Part shown: in pieces, positions 47,126 through 59,123 of the stretch
Numbering within the stretch: the first letter of the stretch is position 1
Layout: every line of letters starts with the position of its first letter
Assembly (NCBI GenBank): GCA_015143295.1
Contig: CM026567.1
Coordinates: 11,674,416 to 11,738,415, forward strand
Source: Tetracentron sinense
Taxonomy: Eukaryota > Streptophyta > Magnoliopsida > Trochodendrales > Trochodendraceae
Reading direction: 5' to 3'
DNA length: 64,000 nt
The notes under the pieces: generated by a model
The model's database searches: none
Told to the model about the DNA's origin: nothing
The model's input: only the letters and a program-made list of their open reading frames with translations
Translations under genes and position numbers: made by a program

Positions 47126-48235
47126 CTAATCCCCTAAGACTGGCCTGGTAAATGCCGACTGGGGCAATCCCTGATCACATGGCCCTAGCGACCACAATGA
47201 AAACATCCACCCGATGCCCTTCGGCAATCTCCTGCCGGGTGCCTTCAACCGCACGAAGTGTAGACCTTGTGTGTATAGGTCGCAAGGGCTGGAGGTGGAG
47301 CAGACCTCACCGTCTGAGGTGCAACTGGCCGTGGAGCTGGAAGGGCTTAAGGTCGCGGTGCCTAAGGCATGTACGGCCGTGCAACTGGAGGCGCATAAGA
47401 TGGCCTCATCGGTGGTGCTGGCCACGCATACTGATAAGGGCCAGTACGAGCCTGCCTCTCTAGAGGTGCTGAACTACTGGCTTGGCCTCTCGCCAACTCC
47501 CTCTTCTTGGACACGGCCTCAGAATTCGCCTCGACCAATAAGGCTTTGTCTACTCCCTCAGGGTAGGTAGCATGTCTGAAAACCGAAACCTTCTCCATGA
47601 TAACATCTTTGAGCCCTTGCTCAAACCTTCTCGCCTTCATTGCCTCGGTGGTAACCATGTGAGGCGCGAATCTAGAGAGTTCTGAGAACTTAGCCTCATA
47701 AGCGGCCACGGTCATCGAACCTTGCTCTAGGTTAATGAACTCTCTTTCTTTCTTCTCCCGTGCTCCAACAGGAAAGTACTTCTTATAAAAAAGTATCATT
47801 GAACTCCTCCCAAGTCCAAGGTTGACCCTGCATAGTCAAATCCCGTGTCCTCAATGCGAACAACCACCAATGGTGGGCCTCGCCCTCTAGCATGAAAACT
47901 GCCCAGGCTACTCTATCCTCCTCTATAGGCGAGAGGACCGCAAAGATCTTCTCCATCTGGAGGATCCACGCCTCCGCAGCAAGAGGGTCCACACTCCCAT
48001 GGAATGATGGAGGCCTCAATCTCCTGAATGCCTCAATTCCAGCTGTATGATATACTGGAGCTACGGGCGGTGGAGTAGGTGCCGTCGACGATGGTATAGC
48101 CTGTCGAGCCGCCAGAATGGCGAGAGTCTCAGCAATAGAGCCTAAGACCTGAGAGAAGTCCGGCTGCTCATCCTCATCTCGTGAAGAAGAAGAAGCTTTG
48201 GTATGTGGTCCACGACCCCGTGTACCCCGCCTCAT
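47126..48235 (-). pseudogene. Tekay gag
   Basis: The N-terminus MRRGTRGRGPHTKASSSS at 48235 is a typical basic Tekay start. LRPPSFHGSVDPLAAEAWI (about 48010) and MLEGEAHHWW (about 47890) are the retrotransposon-gag capsid block, followed by FYKKYFPVGAREKKEREFINL (about 47790-47730) and MTVAAYEAKFSELSRFAPH. A CCHC knuckle lies near 47168-47210. Capsid plus nucleocapsid; forms the virus-like particle. Contains breaks. Confidence 0.88.
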
Positions 48236-48573
48236 GACTAAAGTCCTGAGAACAATAGCACCACAGTCTCACTTGAAACCACAATTTATCATAGTTCTAT
48301 TTCACAAAAATTCCAATTTGTATTAGTTGTATAATAGTAATATACATCGCATCACAACCATCGGTGTATTTATAATATTATACCTTGGTGTTCTAGCGCT
48401 CCTAAGACTCGTACTTGGTTGAAACAATCATTTTGACTAAGACTAAAGTTTAGTCTTTCACTTGGATCAAGACTCGCTTCCGACTTACCTCCTCCTAACT
48501 TGTTTCCTAACATATGCTCTTGTCAAGCCGTGAAATTAGATCCTAAGTGACCCTAGAGACCTAAAGCCTAAGC

Positions 48574-48585
48574 TTTGATACAACT
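48574..48585 (-). promoter_or_regulatory. Primer binding site of the Tekay element
   Basis: Minus-strand TTGTATCAAAGC, a near match (about two mismatches) to the tRNA-iMet PBS TGGTATCAGAGC, just inside the 5' LTR end at 48588. Confidence 0.8.
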
Positions 48586-48587
48586 TC

Positions 48588-50811
48588 TGCCGCGACCCGA
48601 GACCCACCCTAGGAGTTAGAGTGAATCTTGGACGACTAATCATGGCTTGCATGACTTACTTGACAAACCAACCTGCAAAACCCACAGAGTATATACAATA
48701 GAGGATAAAAATAGCGGAAACATAGTCTAACATGGTACAGCGGAAGTCTACCAAACTTCTATGTATATACATACGTAAATCCACGTTTATACAAAAAGGC
48801 AACCAAAAGAAAGTGCGGACATGCCCTCTCTCAACTCACCCACAGCTATATCACTCAGAATCTACAACCACCTAATGGTAACCCTCTACTGGAGGTTCCT
48901 CCAAAGGTTCCTCGACGTACTCCTCCTCCACCCAAGAGCTTGGAGCACAGACATCGAATGGAGCAGCCGCTCTACCATCACCTGCCGAAATAAGAAGTAC
49001 GGCTGAGCATGGAATACTCAGCGGGTACCAAATACTAACCTACAGTCATAGCATATAGATAGCGATACATTGAGCAGGAAACAATTCACACATATAAAGC
49101 AGGAATAATTCATATCATAACAATAATAAAGCAGTATATAATCATGCTTGCATTCATAAAAGCCAATAAAACTCTTAAAAACACCGTGCACTTGACTTGA
49201 CTTAAGGTACCATTTTCATGCTTGAAAACTCGTCTTGTCTATCTTGCTTGATTCTTGTATATCATGTCATGTCATGCATGTCATGCGTGCTTGCTTGTGA
49301 TCATGTAACTTGTGAGATACCCTTGTGAGATATCCATGTGAGATGCACTTGAGAGGGAAGGGAGACCCTTCTTTATACAATGCACTTGAGAGGGAAGGGA
49401 GACCCTTCTTTATGAGATGCATGTACTTGGGAGGGAAGGGAGGCCCTTCTTTATGCTATGCACTTGTGAGTGAGGGGAGACCCCTCGTGGAAATGTTGTT
49501 CTTGTTTTCTTGTGAAAAGCGAGGTAAAACATATCGTAGGATATGTCCCACCTCTAAACTTCGTTCTTGAAAACCTAGGTAAATTCATGTCATGCATATC
49601 GTGCTTGTGGAAGCGTGTACATACTTGCATTTAAATTTAAATATGACATTTGGAGAGTTAACAACACATAAAACATCAATCATTTGAGCAATTCGATATT
49701 TATGTAATTTAGGGAAAACAAGAAGGCACACTATCATAGGTCCTAGCAATTTCCGCAATTAATTAAGCATGCATTTCCTTAATTTACAATTCATTTCTTT
49801 CATCTTGGCATTTCATCAAACATTGTGAGTACATTATTTGTTAAGCCTATCACATGCTTTTCTAGGTGGGTTCATATTCACAACATGCTTGTATGTTTAT
49901 TATTGGTGCAATGCCCTTCCCCATTTCATTCATCACATCATCCACACGGCATCCATTCGCCAACATCCATCTTCATTCACCATTCACACAACCCATCTCA
50001 TAACACATATATAGATGAAGGAAAAAAAATAGAGGATAATAGGAATAAGGGAAGAAAAATAAAGAACTATGACTAGGAGGGTAGCAAGAAGTACCGACCT
50101 TGACAAATGAGGAAGAAACCCCCTTTGCAAACGTGTGTGAGCTGCTGCCCTCGCTTGGCGAAGATGCTCCTCACGAGCTTGAACCGAGAACTTGAGGGAA
50201 AAACGAGCTTGAGTGATCTAGGGTTCTTAAAACCCCTTAGATTTCTTCTTCAAAGCAAACCCTAGGGTAGGAAAACCCTTTCCCTCTTTCTCTAACTCTC
50301 AAATGTCCTAAGTGTTGAGAATGAGCCCTAAAGGCTCGGGCAACCCTTAAGAGGAAAGAGTGAAACGCCCAAAAGACCGAAACACCCTTACTGAAATTGT
50401 TGCAAAACACGATACACCGATCGATCGGTGGTCGATACCGAGCGATCGGTTGCCTACCGATCGATCGGTTTCATAACCGGGCGATCGGTTAAAAATCTAC
50501 TCTCTTGAAAATTTCCCCATACAAAAATCTTGACCAGTCGATAGCCTCCGATCGATCGGTTTTGGACTGATCGATCGCTCTATGGACCGAGCGATTGGTG
50601 CTCTGCAGGTCCAAACTGTTTTGGCCATATCTTTTGACTCGTTCGTCGGATTTCGAGGATTCAACTTGCAATGGGTTCGTACTTCAAAAAGGAACATTTC
50701 TGACGTGTCGAAATTTTCAATTTCTTCTTTATTTATTAATTATACTATATTAAATGCAAATTGGCTATGAAAGTGCCATGTATTAAGCATGAAAAAGTCT
50801 GAGGCTCTACA
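48588..50811 (-). repeat. 5' LTR of the Tekay element
   Basis: Matches 41214-43411 along its length, with about 3% mismatch by eye. Plus-strand ends TGCCGCGACCC and GGCTCTACA. The GATCGATCGG palindrome cluster lies at 50415-50600. Next to duplication GAGAA at 50812. Confidence 0.93.
50415..50600 (-). promoter_or_regulatory. CGATCGATCGG palindrome cluster in the Tekay 5' LTR
   Basis: At least seven CCGATCGATCGGT or CCGAGCGATCGGT words in ~190 bp, the same slot as the 24-bp array of the solo LTR at 19014-22333. The flanking blocks (CTTACTGAAAT / GGTCCAAACTGTTTTGGCC) are conserved across the LTR group. Confidence 0.7.
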
Positions 50812-51110
50812 GAGAACATCTAAGCGTTGTGGCAGCCATATAAGTAAAGTGCCCAGCTTCATCCATAGCTATGACTATATAAGGTATAAGGAACTGGAAA
50901 GCTAAATCTACCCGTGTTAGTCCATAACCAATCACATAGCTTTCCTACAATATATCCTAGGGACCTTGTTCAATATCTCATATCGTATAGATCATCTCAT
51001 GATCTTGGTCAATTACCCATTATGAATTCACAATAGATAAAGAAGATGTCTTTATTTATTCAATAAAAATCTTACAATCTAAATGACTTTTTAGGGCATA
51101 ATTTCCAACA

Positions 51111-51121
51111 ATCTCCCACTT
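51111..51121 (-). promoter_or_regulatory. Polypurine tract of the Angela element
   Basis: Minus-strand AAGTGGGAGAT directly before TGTTGGAAATTATGCCC; this PPT-LTR junction closely resembles that of BARE/Angela elements. Confidence 0.85.
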
Positions 51122-52838
51122 GCCCTTAAAGTCATTGTGACATAGATTTCAATCTTATACTATCTACGTGTGTTACAAATACTTTATCTGATAAAGCTTT
51201 TGTCATCGGGTCAGCAACATTAAGTTGAGACCTAATCTTTGTAACAATAATGTCTTGTCTCTCAATAATCTCACGAATGAGATGATACTTCCTCTCCACA
51301 TGTTTCATCTTCTTGTGGCTCCTAGGTTTTTTGCTATGCGTTACTGCACCATTACTATTACGAAAGAGTAATAGGTTTAAGTGCTGAAGGAACATTTCCT
51401 AGCTCTTACAAAAACCTTTTGAACCAGACTGCTTCTTTTGCAGCTTCAGAAGCCACAATATATTCTACTTTTGTGGTGGAGTCTACAATACTCTTCTACT
51501 TTATGCTGTGCCAGCTCACAGCAGCACTACCCAGTGTGAACTCATATCCAGATGTGGAAGTTCTATTGTCTGGATCAGATTGGAAATCGGAATCAGTATA
51601 ACCCTCTACAACGAGATCTTCAGATTGAAAAGTAAGCACATAATCCCTAATCCTTTTCAGGTACTTCATGATGTGCTTCACAACAGTCTAATGATTGACT
51701 CCTGGATTGTTTTGGAACCGACTAACAACTCCCACTGCATGACAGATATCTGGTCTGGTACACAACATGGCATACAAGAGGCTCCCAACTTCCGAAGCAT
51801 ATAGGCACCTCTTCATCTGCTCGATCTCATCAACTGACATAGGAGCAATCTTTTTAGACAAAGAACACCATGTCTAAAAGGAATAAGAGTTGTCTTACAA
51901 TCACTCATACTGTACCTTCACAAGATCTTGTCAATGTAGGAAGTTTGGCTCAATCCCAACATTTGGCATTTTCTATCTCTCTGAATCTTAATTCCAAGAA
52001 TATAGGATGCCTCTCCCAAATCTTTCATTGAGAAATGTTGAGAAAGCCAAATCTTGACTGATGATAGCATCCCTATATCATTCTCAATTAGTAGGATGTC
52101 ATCTACATAGAGAATAAGGTATACTACCGCTCTCCCACTATCCTTCTTGTAAATACAAGATTCCTCTAAATTCTTTTGGAATCCAAATTCTTTGATCAAA
52201 AGATCAAATCTTTGGTTCTAGCTTCTAGAAAATTGTTTCAAACCATATATTGACTTGTTTAGTTTGCATACCATGTTCTCTTGGTTAGGAGCAATGAAGC
52301 CCTTAGTTTGCTTCATATAGATGTCGTCTTCTAACATTCCATTTAGGAAAGCAGTTTTAACATCCATTTGTCATATCTCATAGTCAAGGTGTGCAGCTAT
52401 AGCTAGCAACATCCGGATGGATTTGAGCATATCTACTGGTGAAAAGGTATCTCATAATCAACTCCTTGAATTTAAGTGTAACCTTTTTGCAACAAGTTTT
52501 TCTTTATAGGTTTCCACGTTTCCATCGGCACCCTTCTTCCTTTTGTAAATTTATTTGCATCCAATGGGCCTTATACCATCTGGTGGATCTACTAAAGTCC
52601 AGACGTTGTTGTCATACATGGAATCTATTTCAGCATTCATGGCTTTATTCCATTGAGATGCATCTACATCTAATGTGGCTTCCTGATAAGTGTTGGGATT
52701 TGTATCCTTGTCAGGGGTAACTAGATAAACCTCACTATTGTAATATTGAAGTCTATCTGGTGGTCTAGAAACTCTTTCAGACCTTCTCAGTGAAATAAAA
52801 TTAGAAGAGTCCGTAGTGGAAGAATTAGGTTCAGGTGG
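51122..52838 (-). pseudogene. Angela reverse transcriptase and RNase H
   Basis: The RT start region (SQWNKAMNAEIDSMYDNNVWTL, about 52610-52675) is followed by its middle part at 52200-52560, the catalytic LYVDDILLIEND block (about 52100-52135) and MKDLGEASYILGIKI (about 52000-52050). RNase H shows EGYTDSDFQSDPDNRTSTSGY (about 51555-51615). The C-terminus has ERKYHLIREI and NVADPMTKAL (about 51200-51320). Typical Ty1/copia pol end, close to the PPT. Broken several times. Confidence 0.88.
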
Positions 52839-53607
52839 TGTAGAGACCTGAATCTTCTTCATGTTTTTTATTGCAAGTATTAGGGGTACTATAGTCCTTG
52901 TAATGTTTTAATGTTTATGTATTTATATCTAATTGGTATAGTGTGATTAAGGCTTAATCAAACTTGTAAACGGAGGGAATTCATATCACACCCTGAACTT
53001 TAGGAAGCTCTAGTTTTAGCACCGTTTATTAGAAGTGAATGATTCTTAAACTTTTAGAAAGGTATTGGAACCCTCTTCGAGGTTCATGTTTAATGTTTTT
53101 TCATAATTTTAGTCTAAGCTAAGTCAAAAGTGGGTTTTCCGATGTTTTGTCTGATGGAATTGCAGATCAGTCAAATTTGGGGACAATTTGATCCATAAAT
53201 AAAGGGGAATTTAGAAATTAAATATTCTTTTTGAAATACGAATCCAACGCAAGTTGAATCGTCGAAATCCGACGATCGAGTCAAATGTTATCGCCGAAAC
53301 AGTAAAACGGGTCAAAAATCTGTAGAACACCGATCGCTAGGGATCGATCGGTACAAAACCGATCGCTCGGTCAGAAGTAGTGATCGATCGGTCCAAAACC
53401 GATCGATCGGTATCTATCGACTGGTCCAAAATTTTGTATGGGAAAATTTTCCAGACAGTGTGTTTTTGACCGAGAGCTCGGTCAAGAGCACCGGTCGATC
53501 GGTAGGCGACCGATCGCTCGGTCATAACCACCGATTGCTCGGTCCTTTATGTTTTTGCAGAATTTCAGTAAGGGCTTTTTGGTCTTTTGGTCCTCAACCC
53601 TTGGGGC

Positions 53608-53617
53608 TATAAATAGG
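53608..53617 (+). promoter_or_regulatory. TATA-like box in the 52839-55307 LTR
   Basis: CTATAAATAG about 60 nt downstream of the GATCGATCGG cluster; a strong match to a plant TATA box. Confidence 0.6.
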
Positions 53618-54472
53618 GATCCTATTTCGGGGTATTAGAATACTCTACCTATTTCTAACCTAATTTGGTAAAAAGGGAGAGAAAAACCTAAGGTTTTGAG
53701 AGAGGGATTTCTTGGAGAAGAAGAAGATAGCTTGGGTATCGTTAGGAAAGCTTGGAGATCGTCCTCAAAGCTTCCCCAAATCATCTTGGGAGCGATTCGG
53801 ATCCAAGGGAAGGATCCCTAAGGTCGATAAACTCTCTAACTCAACCCTATTATTGATGTTTTGTGAATATTAGTATAATGTAAATGATAGAAATGGAGAT
53901 TGATTATGTTTTCCCTAATTATGTATGGATTAAGCTTGTTAGAGATGGAAATAGGTTTATACTATAGATTGATTGAATGGAGGAAGGGAAATACTATGGA
54001 GGATTGGGATGAATGTATGGATGTGGATCATGTTTGGGTTATGTGGATTGATTATGGTGTGATGGAATGTTAAGAATGTGAAAGGGCAAAGTATCCATAA
54101 TTAACGCACTCTAAATGTTTGTTGAAATGTCTAAGAATGATAAGTATTAGTATGATGCTTGTGATTATCAAGAAATTAAGTTAAATGGATATTGTTGTCG
54201 TTATGATAAATTAGGCCCTATTTACTTGTATGGTGATCGGTATTCGGGTAGGCTAAACCTTAGAGGAAAATCCTCCACATTGGGAATTCTCTAACTAGGG
54301 AGATGTAACCTAGTGGAGTTTCCTAACGGAAGATTGGAATCTAAGGGATGACTTATTTGAATTCCAATCACGACACTCAAGCACACGTGCACTTGCATGG
54401 TAAGTATTCAAGTCTCATGAGTCCACTTGTCTCACAAGCATGCATGCATTGGATACGAATATGTTACGAATT

Positions 54473-54605
54473 ATGCCATGAAAGAATGGTCCCCCACTAC
54501 GAACATCCACTCTACGCGTTGTCGCACTCATGTTAGGCTATGAAAGAATGATCCCCCATTACGAACATCCACTCTATGTGTTGTCGAACACTATGAATTA
54601 TGCGT
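54473..54605 (+). repeat. Tandem duplication of ~65-70 bp in the solo LTR
   Basis: CTATGAAAGAATGATCCCCC…ACGAACATCCACTCTA…GTTGTCG occurs twice in a row with few changes, followed by shorter GTTGTCGGGACAAA-type partial copies to 54660. Confidence 0.85.
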
Positions 54606-55307
54606 TGTTGGGACAAAACACAATGATTATGCGTTATCGGGACAAACACACTATGAATCATGCATGTATGAGTCTATGCATATGTTAAGTTAAGTTCATA
54701 GATAAGAATTTCACGAGTACACGAGTCAAGATGATGTTATGACATGTTATATGCTCCGCACTCTGATTATGTCTATTTTACGTGAAAGTATTATGATTAA
54801 GCATCGATAAACTGAGTTATGATATTGTTATTGCTCATGCTATTTTATGTTGTTAGTTTGTTTATCCACTGAGTATTCCATGCTCAGTCGACCTATCATT
54901 GTCTTCAGGTTTAGGAGGAGAGCCGTGGACCGAGGAGGTGTACGCCGAAGAAGAGGGAGAAGGTGAGCTTCCTGAAGGGGAGGCTAGGGATTTTGATAGT
55001 CATCCCTATTGAGTAGTTTAGTGTTTCTTTTTGGACGGGATGTTTATATTAGACTTTTTGACTCTTAGTTGATGTTGCCTTTGTTGTTTTACCCTATAGA
55101 TGGTTTTAGACTATTTCGTTATGATGAGCTATGGTGTGTGGACTATTATTGTACAGGATGGTTTGACTTTTCATGATCGAAATTTTATTATCCTCATTTT
55201 TGGAGACTCGTGTAGTATGCCTTGTATGTATGGATTTTAAGTAGGTTTATGTAATGTGACGATTCCAAAGTCCTATTTTAGCCTTGTAGGATTTTGGGGT
55301 CGTTACA

Positions 55308-56720
55308 GATGTGGGATACTAGCTGAGTTATCTTTCATCTCATGAAATTTAACCTTTTTAAGAAGATCCATATCTTCCTAACAACAATTGTTTAGTTTGC
55401 CTTGGAGTAGAAATAGAAATCCTTAATTTCCTTTAGATACCCTACAAAATTCCATTTTTCTGTTCTAGATTCCAACTTGGTAGGTTCGAGCTTGCGAACA
55501 TGCGCAAGACCCCATACCCTTAGATGTTGTAAACTAGGTTTTCGCCTAGTCCACAATTCATAGCGTGTAACCAGTATTGATTTAGAAGGAACTTGGTTCA
55601 GAATATAAATGGCCGTTTGTAAGGCACACCCCCAAAGATAGGAAGGTACATCGACATGGCTCATCATAGATCGAACCATATCTAATAAGGTCCGGTTTCT
55701 TTTTTCAGAATCACCATTCTGTTGAGGTGAGGCAGGGCTTGACCCTTGTGAGATAATCTCATTATCCTTTAAGTAATCCATAAAATCGTTAGTGAGGTAT
55801 TCACTACCTCGATCTAATCGAAGTGTCTTTATGGATTTGTCTGTTTGATTCTCAACTTCTAATCTGAATTCTTTGAACTTTTCAAAAGTTTCAGATTTGT
55901 ATTGCATCAAATAGACATATACATATCTAAAATAGTCATCGGTAAATGTAACAAAATACCCGTATTGACCTCGTGCAACAATATTAAATAGACCACATGC
56001 ATCACTATGTATAAGTCTCAACTTCTCTTTAGCTCTTCCTACCTTTTTAGGGTAAGGCTTCTTGGTCATCTTCCATTCGAGACATGACTCACAAGTAGAG
56101 AGTGATTCTACCTTGAGCAATTCAAGGGGACTATCTTTTACCAGCCTCTTGATCCTATCAAGATTAATATGACCAAGTCTCTTATGTCAAAGATAAGTTG
56201 ACTATGTGCAATATCTCTTCATTCCAGACATTCTACATGAGGAGGCATTGTCACTAAGTAGACTTACATTATTTACCAAAGGAAATATCAAATAGAGACC
56301 GTTGATAAGATTACCAGTAATTAAGACCATTCCATCTTTTTTAATCTCAACAATTGAATTAAAAAGGACAAAGTAACCATAATGTAAAAGTCTTAAATCT
56401 GAAATCAAATTCCTGTGTGCACTAAGCACATAAAAATAGTCTTCTAAAAGTAAAGTTTTTTCTTGAGGTAAATAAAGAATAAAAATGCCTATTGACTTGA
56501 CTGCAACATTTGCACCCGAGCCAACTCTAAGCTTCTGCTCCTGTTTTGTCGGTTTTCTGGTTTCCTTGAATCCCTGTAAACAATTGCAAACATGTACAGT
56601 GGATCCATAATCCATGCACCATGAATTAGGGGGACCATCCAAAAAATTTGAGTCAACAGTAATTAGTATTTCAAAGCATCTCATACCTTGAGTATCGGTG
56701 CCACCCTTCTTAAAAGTTGT
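55308..56720 (-). pseudogene. Angela protease and integrase
   Basis: Protease block SWCMDYGSTVHVCN (about 56580-56625) with GAG-pre-integrase text after it. Integrase: zinc finger part CESCLEWKMTKKPY (about 56060-56095), core Asp HSDACGLFN (about 55990-56020), second Asp LRLDRGSEYL (about 55795-55825), Glu in QQNGDSEKRNRTLLDMVRSM (about 55660-55720), then LWGCALQTAIYILNQVPSK and the tail toward FYFYSKAN (55395). Standard Ty1/copia order. Broken. Confidence 0.88.
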
Positions 56721-56739
56721 GAGGTAAGTCCAGCAGTTC

Positions 56740-57515
56740 CTCTTCTAGTGGCTTATCTTACCACAATAGAAACATTTTCCTTTGGCTTTGTTATCCTTGC
56801 CAGCATAACCTGAAGAACCTTTGACAACCTTTTTCTTGCCCTTATAGTCTTTAAACTTCCCTTTATCTTGTTCCTCTTTCTTTTCTTATTGTTTTGCTTG
56901 GAGGTATTAGGTTTATCGACAATTAATATTTCACCCTTTGTTGACCTTTTGATCAAATCTTCTGCAGCCACCAGTGAATTCGTAAGCTCACTAAGTGACA
57001 TTTCACTTTTGTTCATGTTATAATTTAACACAAACGCATTAAAAGACAAAGGGAGTGACTGCAGAACTGTATCAACTTGAGTGATGGCATCCATCTCTCT
57101 ACCAAGAATTTCCAGTTCATTCAATAAGCCCATCATCTTTATGATGTGTTCTCTGACTGGAGTTCCCTTAGCCATCTTGGTGTTAACAAGGGTTTTCAAC
57201 TTTATTTGTCGAGCTGACCTATTTTGCTCACCAAACATCTCATGCAGGTTTTACAAAATGTCATAAGCTTTATCTATGTGTTCATACTGGCTTTGCAAAA
57301 TGTTAGACATTGAAGCCAGAATATAACACTTGGTCATCTGATTGGACCTCTCCCAATGCTCAAACTCAGCCTTTTGGGCTGGTGAGGTGTCTTAAGACAC
57401 AGGTTAAAGTTGTTTGAGGTAAATACAATTCTTATTTTTCTTTTCCAGTCAACATAGTTAGTTCTAACTAACTTCTCATCACGTAAATTTCAGTTAGAGG
57501 GTGTAGGCTTGTCAT
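56740..57515 (-). pseudogene. Angela gag
   Basis: Begins near an ATG at ~57512 (MTSLHPLTEI), followed by NYVDWKRKIRIVF, the copia gag W-block. It then has EMFGEQNRSARQIKLKTLVNTK, PVREHIIKMMGLLNELEILG, VLQSLPLSFNAFVLNYNMNK and LSELTNSLVAAEDLIKRS, the UBN2-type capsid domain. A lysine-rich stretch and a knuckle CFYCGKISH (about 56750-56780) follow. Matches BARE/Angela-type gag in arrangement. Broken in a few places. Confidence 0.87.
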
Positions 57516-59123
57516 GATCTAATCAAATGACAAAAGATAGTATTAGAGATCTATTGAATTCATTTAATACTATTAGATTATGGGTCTATTTCTAATAGTA
57601 TTGCCAATATAGGAAGATTTAATTGACATCAAATACCTAGTCACTGGCTTAGTGTAATCCCGCCTTTGGGTGCAATATTACATCGCCTTGAATAGGTAGA
57701 TAGAATCTATCTTCTCCACTTTCACAGATCTTATCTTGTGAATCTTGGAGCATTCGATCTTCTATCTGATCTATAAGGGATGTTATACTCATGCTTTGGC
57801 ATTATTGTATGACATATCTTATTCATGTGCCCACCCACCATTAACTTAATAAACATCTAGTGAAAGCTCACGCTTTGGCGTTGTTGCTCCCACTATTTGC
57901 TTATAAAGTTTTCACCATGTGTTCACATAGGTAAAAGAGATTGGGCCTGACTTTGGCCTATCAACTTACACTCTTCACTATAAGAGCACATAGTGTATGG
58001 TAGAAGATCATAATACTTAGGGACTTATCCCTAGTCTTATATACACATGATATATAGGGAATATATTTTAACAAAATAAAACATAAATAATAAGCTGTTA
58101 ATATCATCTCATGATAAACTAAACAAGTATCATCTCATGACAATAAACAACAATAATAATTATATGAGATTAATTGCTATGGGTCAAATAAAATAAAATG
58201 CATGAAGCAAGAGAATGAGGTAAGAATAAAGGTAACTCACAAACAGCTTCGCGATCCCTTCCTTCATCATCTATTCAAGATCCTACTCGCAGCATCCTTC
58301 TCTCATTAAGGGGATCTAAGAGATTGCTTTTCTTGTCCAAGAAATAGCTCACTCTCGACCAATGCATGATACATAAATTAATTGGCATTAGGAAAACCAG
58401 ATTTTCATTCGTCCTTTATCAGGGAAACCGAATGAATCTGCCCTTTATAAATTACCAAAATCTACTATATATTTTCCTCTATTATGAATGCATGATAAAT
58501 AATTTATCACAGTATATAAGATTGACTCATAATTATAATCTCATACATTTAAATGCAACATGGTGATGGAGTACTTTTTCCAATATTTTAAAAGATTAAA
58601 AAATGATAGCAATAATCATTAAGCTCGAAGAATCTATATCTCATATAGATCAAACCGGAAAATAAAAACATTATATTTTCCAACAAACAATTTTAATAAA
58701 AAATATTTTAAAATTCCGGATAGGATTCTCTTAAATTTCTTTAAGTGATATTTATTATTTATTAGGACTTTCCTAACAAAACAAAATAAATACCAAGAAC
58801 CTTTCTTGATCAAGCCCTTCCAATTCAAACTCTATGATCTTTTATTCTTTTCTTGAATGCAAGATCCTTTCTTAAAGATTGGTTCCAATATTATTCAAGA
58901 TTGGTTATGATATTATTCAAGATCCAAACCAAAAACCAAGAGAAGGAATGGGAGGAAAATCCTAAACATGATCTCATCAGCAAAAAAGGAAAATTTTATA
59001 TTTAATTAATAAAATACCTATGATCTTATCGCCGAAATACTTTATTTCGATAAAATTAAATAACTTTTATTATAAATAAAAACAATTATATTAAAATAAT
59101 CTCATCACTTTATAGGGTTTTAA
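57516..59123 (-). other. Long A/T-rich leader of the Angela element (inferred)
   Basis: 1.6 kb without coding motifs, upstream of gag in element sense. BARE/Angela elements are known for a long untranslated leader, which fits. 57660-57960 contains repeated GCTTTGGCNTTNTTG words. 58560-59120 is very A/T-rich. I see no LTR end and no PBS, so the assignment rests on position only. Confidence 0.45.

Larger units (their letters stand above)
41214..50811 (-). mobile_element. Ty3/gypsy chromovirus, Tekay/Del type, with two LTRs and TSD
   Basis: 9.6 kb, minus strand: 5' LTR 48588-50811, PBS ~48574-48585, gag, protease, RT-RNase H, integrase with a C-terminal chromodomain, PPT 43412-43425, 3' LTR 41214-43411. 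Flanked by a perfect GAGAA duplication (41209-41213 and 50812-50816) inside the Angela LTR. The LTRs differ by about 3% by my eye count, plus small indels, suggesting insertion within the last one to few million years at usual plant rates. Structurally complete, but the coding region has roughly half a dozen breaks; the RT-RNase H part is one long open frame. Confidence 0.93.
36225..51110 (-). repeat. 3' LTR of the Angela element, split by two insertions
   Basis: Pieces 36225-37578, ~41006-41213 and 50812-51110 match the solo LTR 28087-31309 in order. Plus-strand ends TGAAGGGAATCC and TTTCCAACA. It has a TATA-like TATATATA at about 36657-36664 (minus). A G-run of ~23 bases lies at 36889-36911. 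The duplication flanking the whole element cannot be checked, because the 5' end is missing. Confidence 0.85.
52839..55307 (+). repeat. Solo LTR, Tekay-like, inserted in Angela pol
   Basis: Starts TGTAGAGACC and ends GGGGTCGTTACA; the Angela pol sequence resumes on both sides. Flanking bases give only a weak duplication, so it is old. Layout: CGATCGATCGG cluster (53330-53550), CTATAAATAG TATA box (53608-53617), a tandem duplication of ~70 bp (54473-54605), and the CCACTGAGTATTCCATGCTC block (54867-54887). No gene; the short open frames have no motif. Confidence 0.85.
36225..59123 (-). mobile_element. Ty1/copia retrotransposon, Angela (BARE-like) type, with nested insertions
   Basis: Reads right to left: leader (to ~57513), gag, protease, integrase, RT, RNase H, PPT (51111-51121) and 3' LTR (36225-51110). 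The LTR start TGTTGGAAATTATGCCC after a GTGGGAGAT-type PPT, the ~1.85 kb net LTR, the gag type and the long leader match the Angela/BARE group. It holds three insertions: one with a Tat LTR (~37579-41005), the Tekay element (41214-50811) and a solo LTR (52839-55307). I could not find its 5' LTR or PBS; the 5' end appears lost at ~59124. Coding part broken many times. Confidence 0.85.

Noticed and set aside
57516-59123. The missing 5' LTR of the Angela element
   Set aside because: No match to the Angela LTR at 36225-51110, no PBS and no LTR end; better read as leader.
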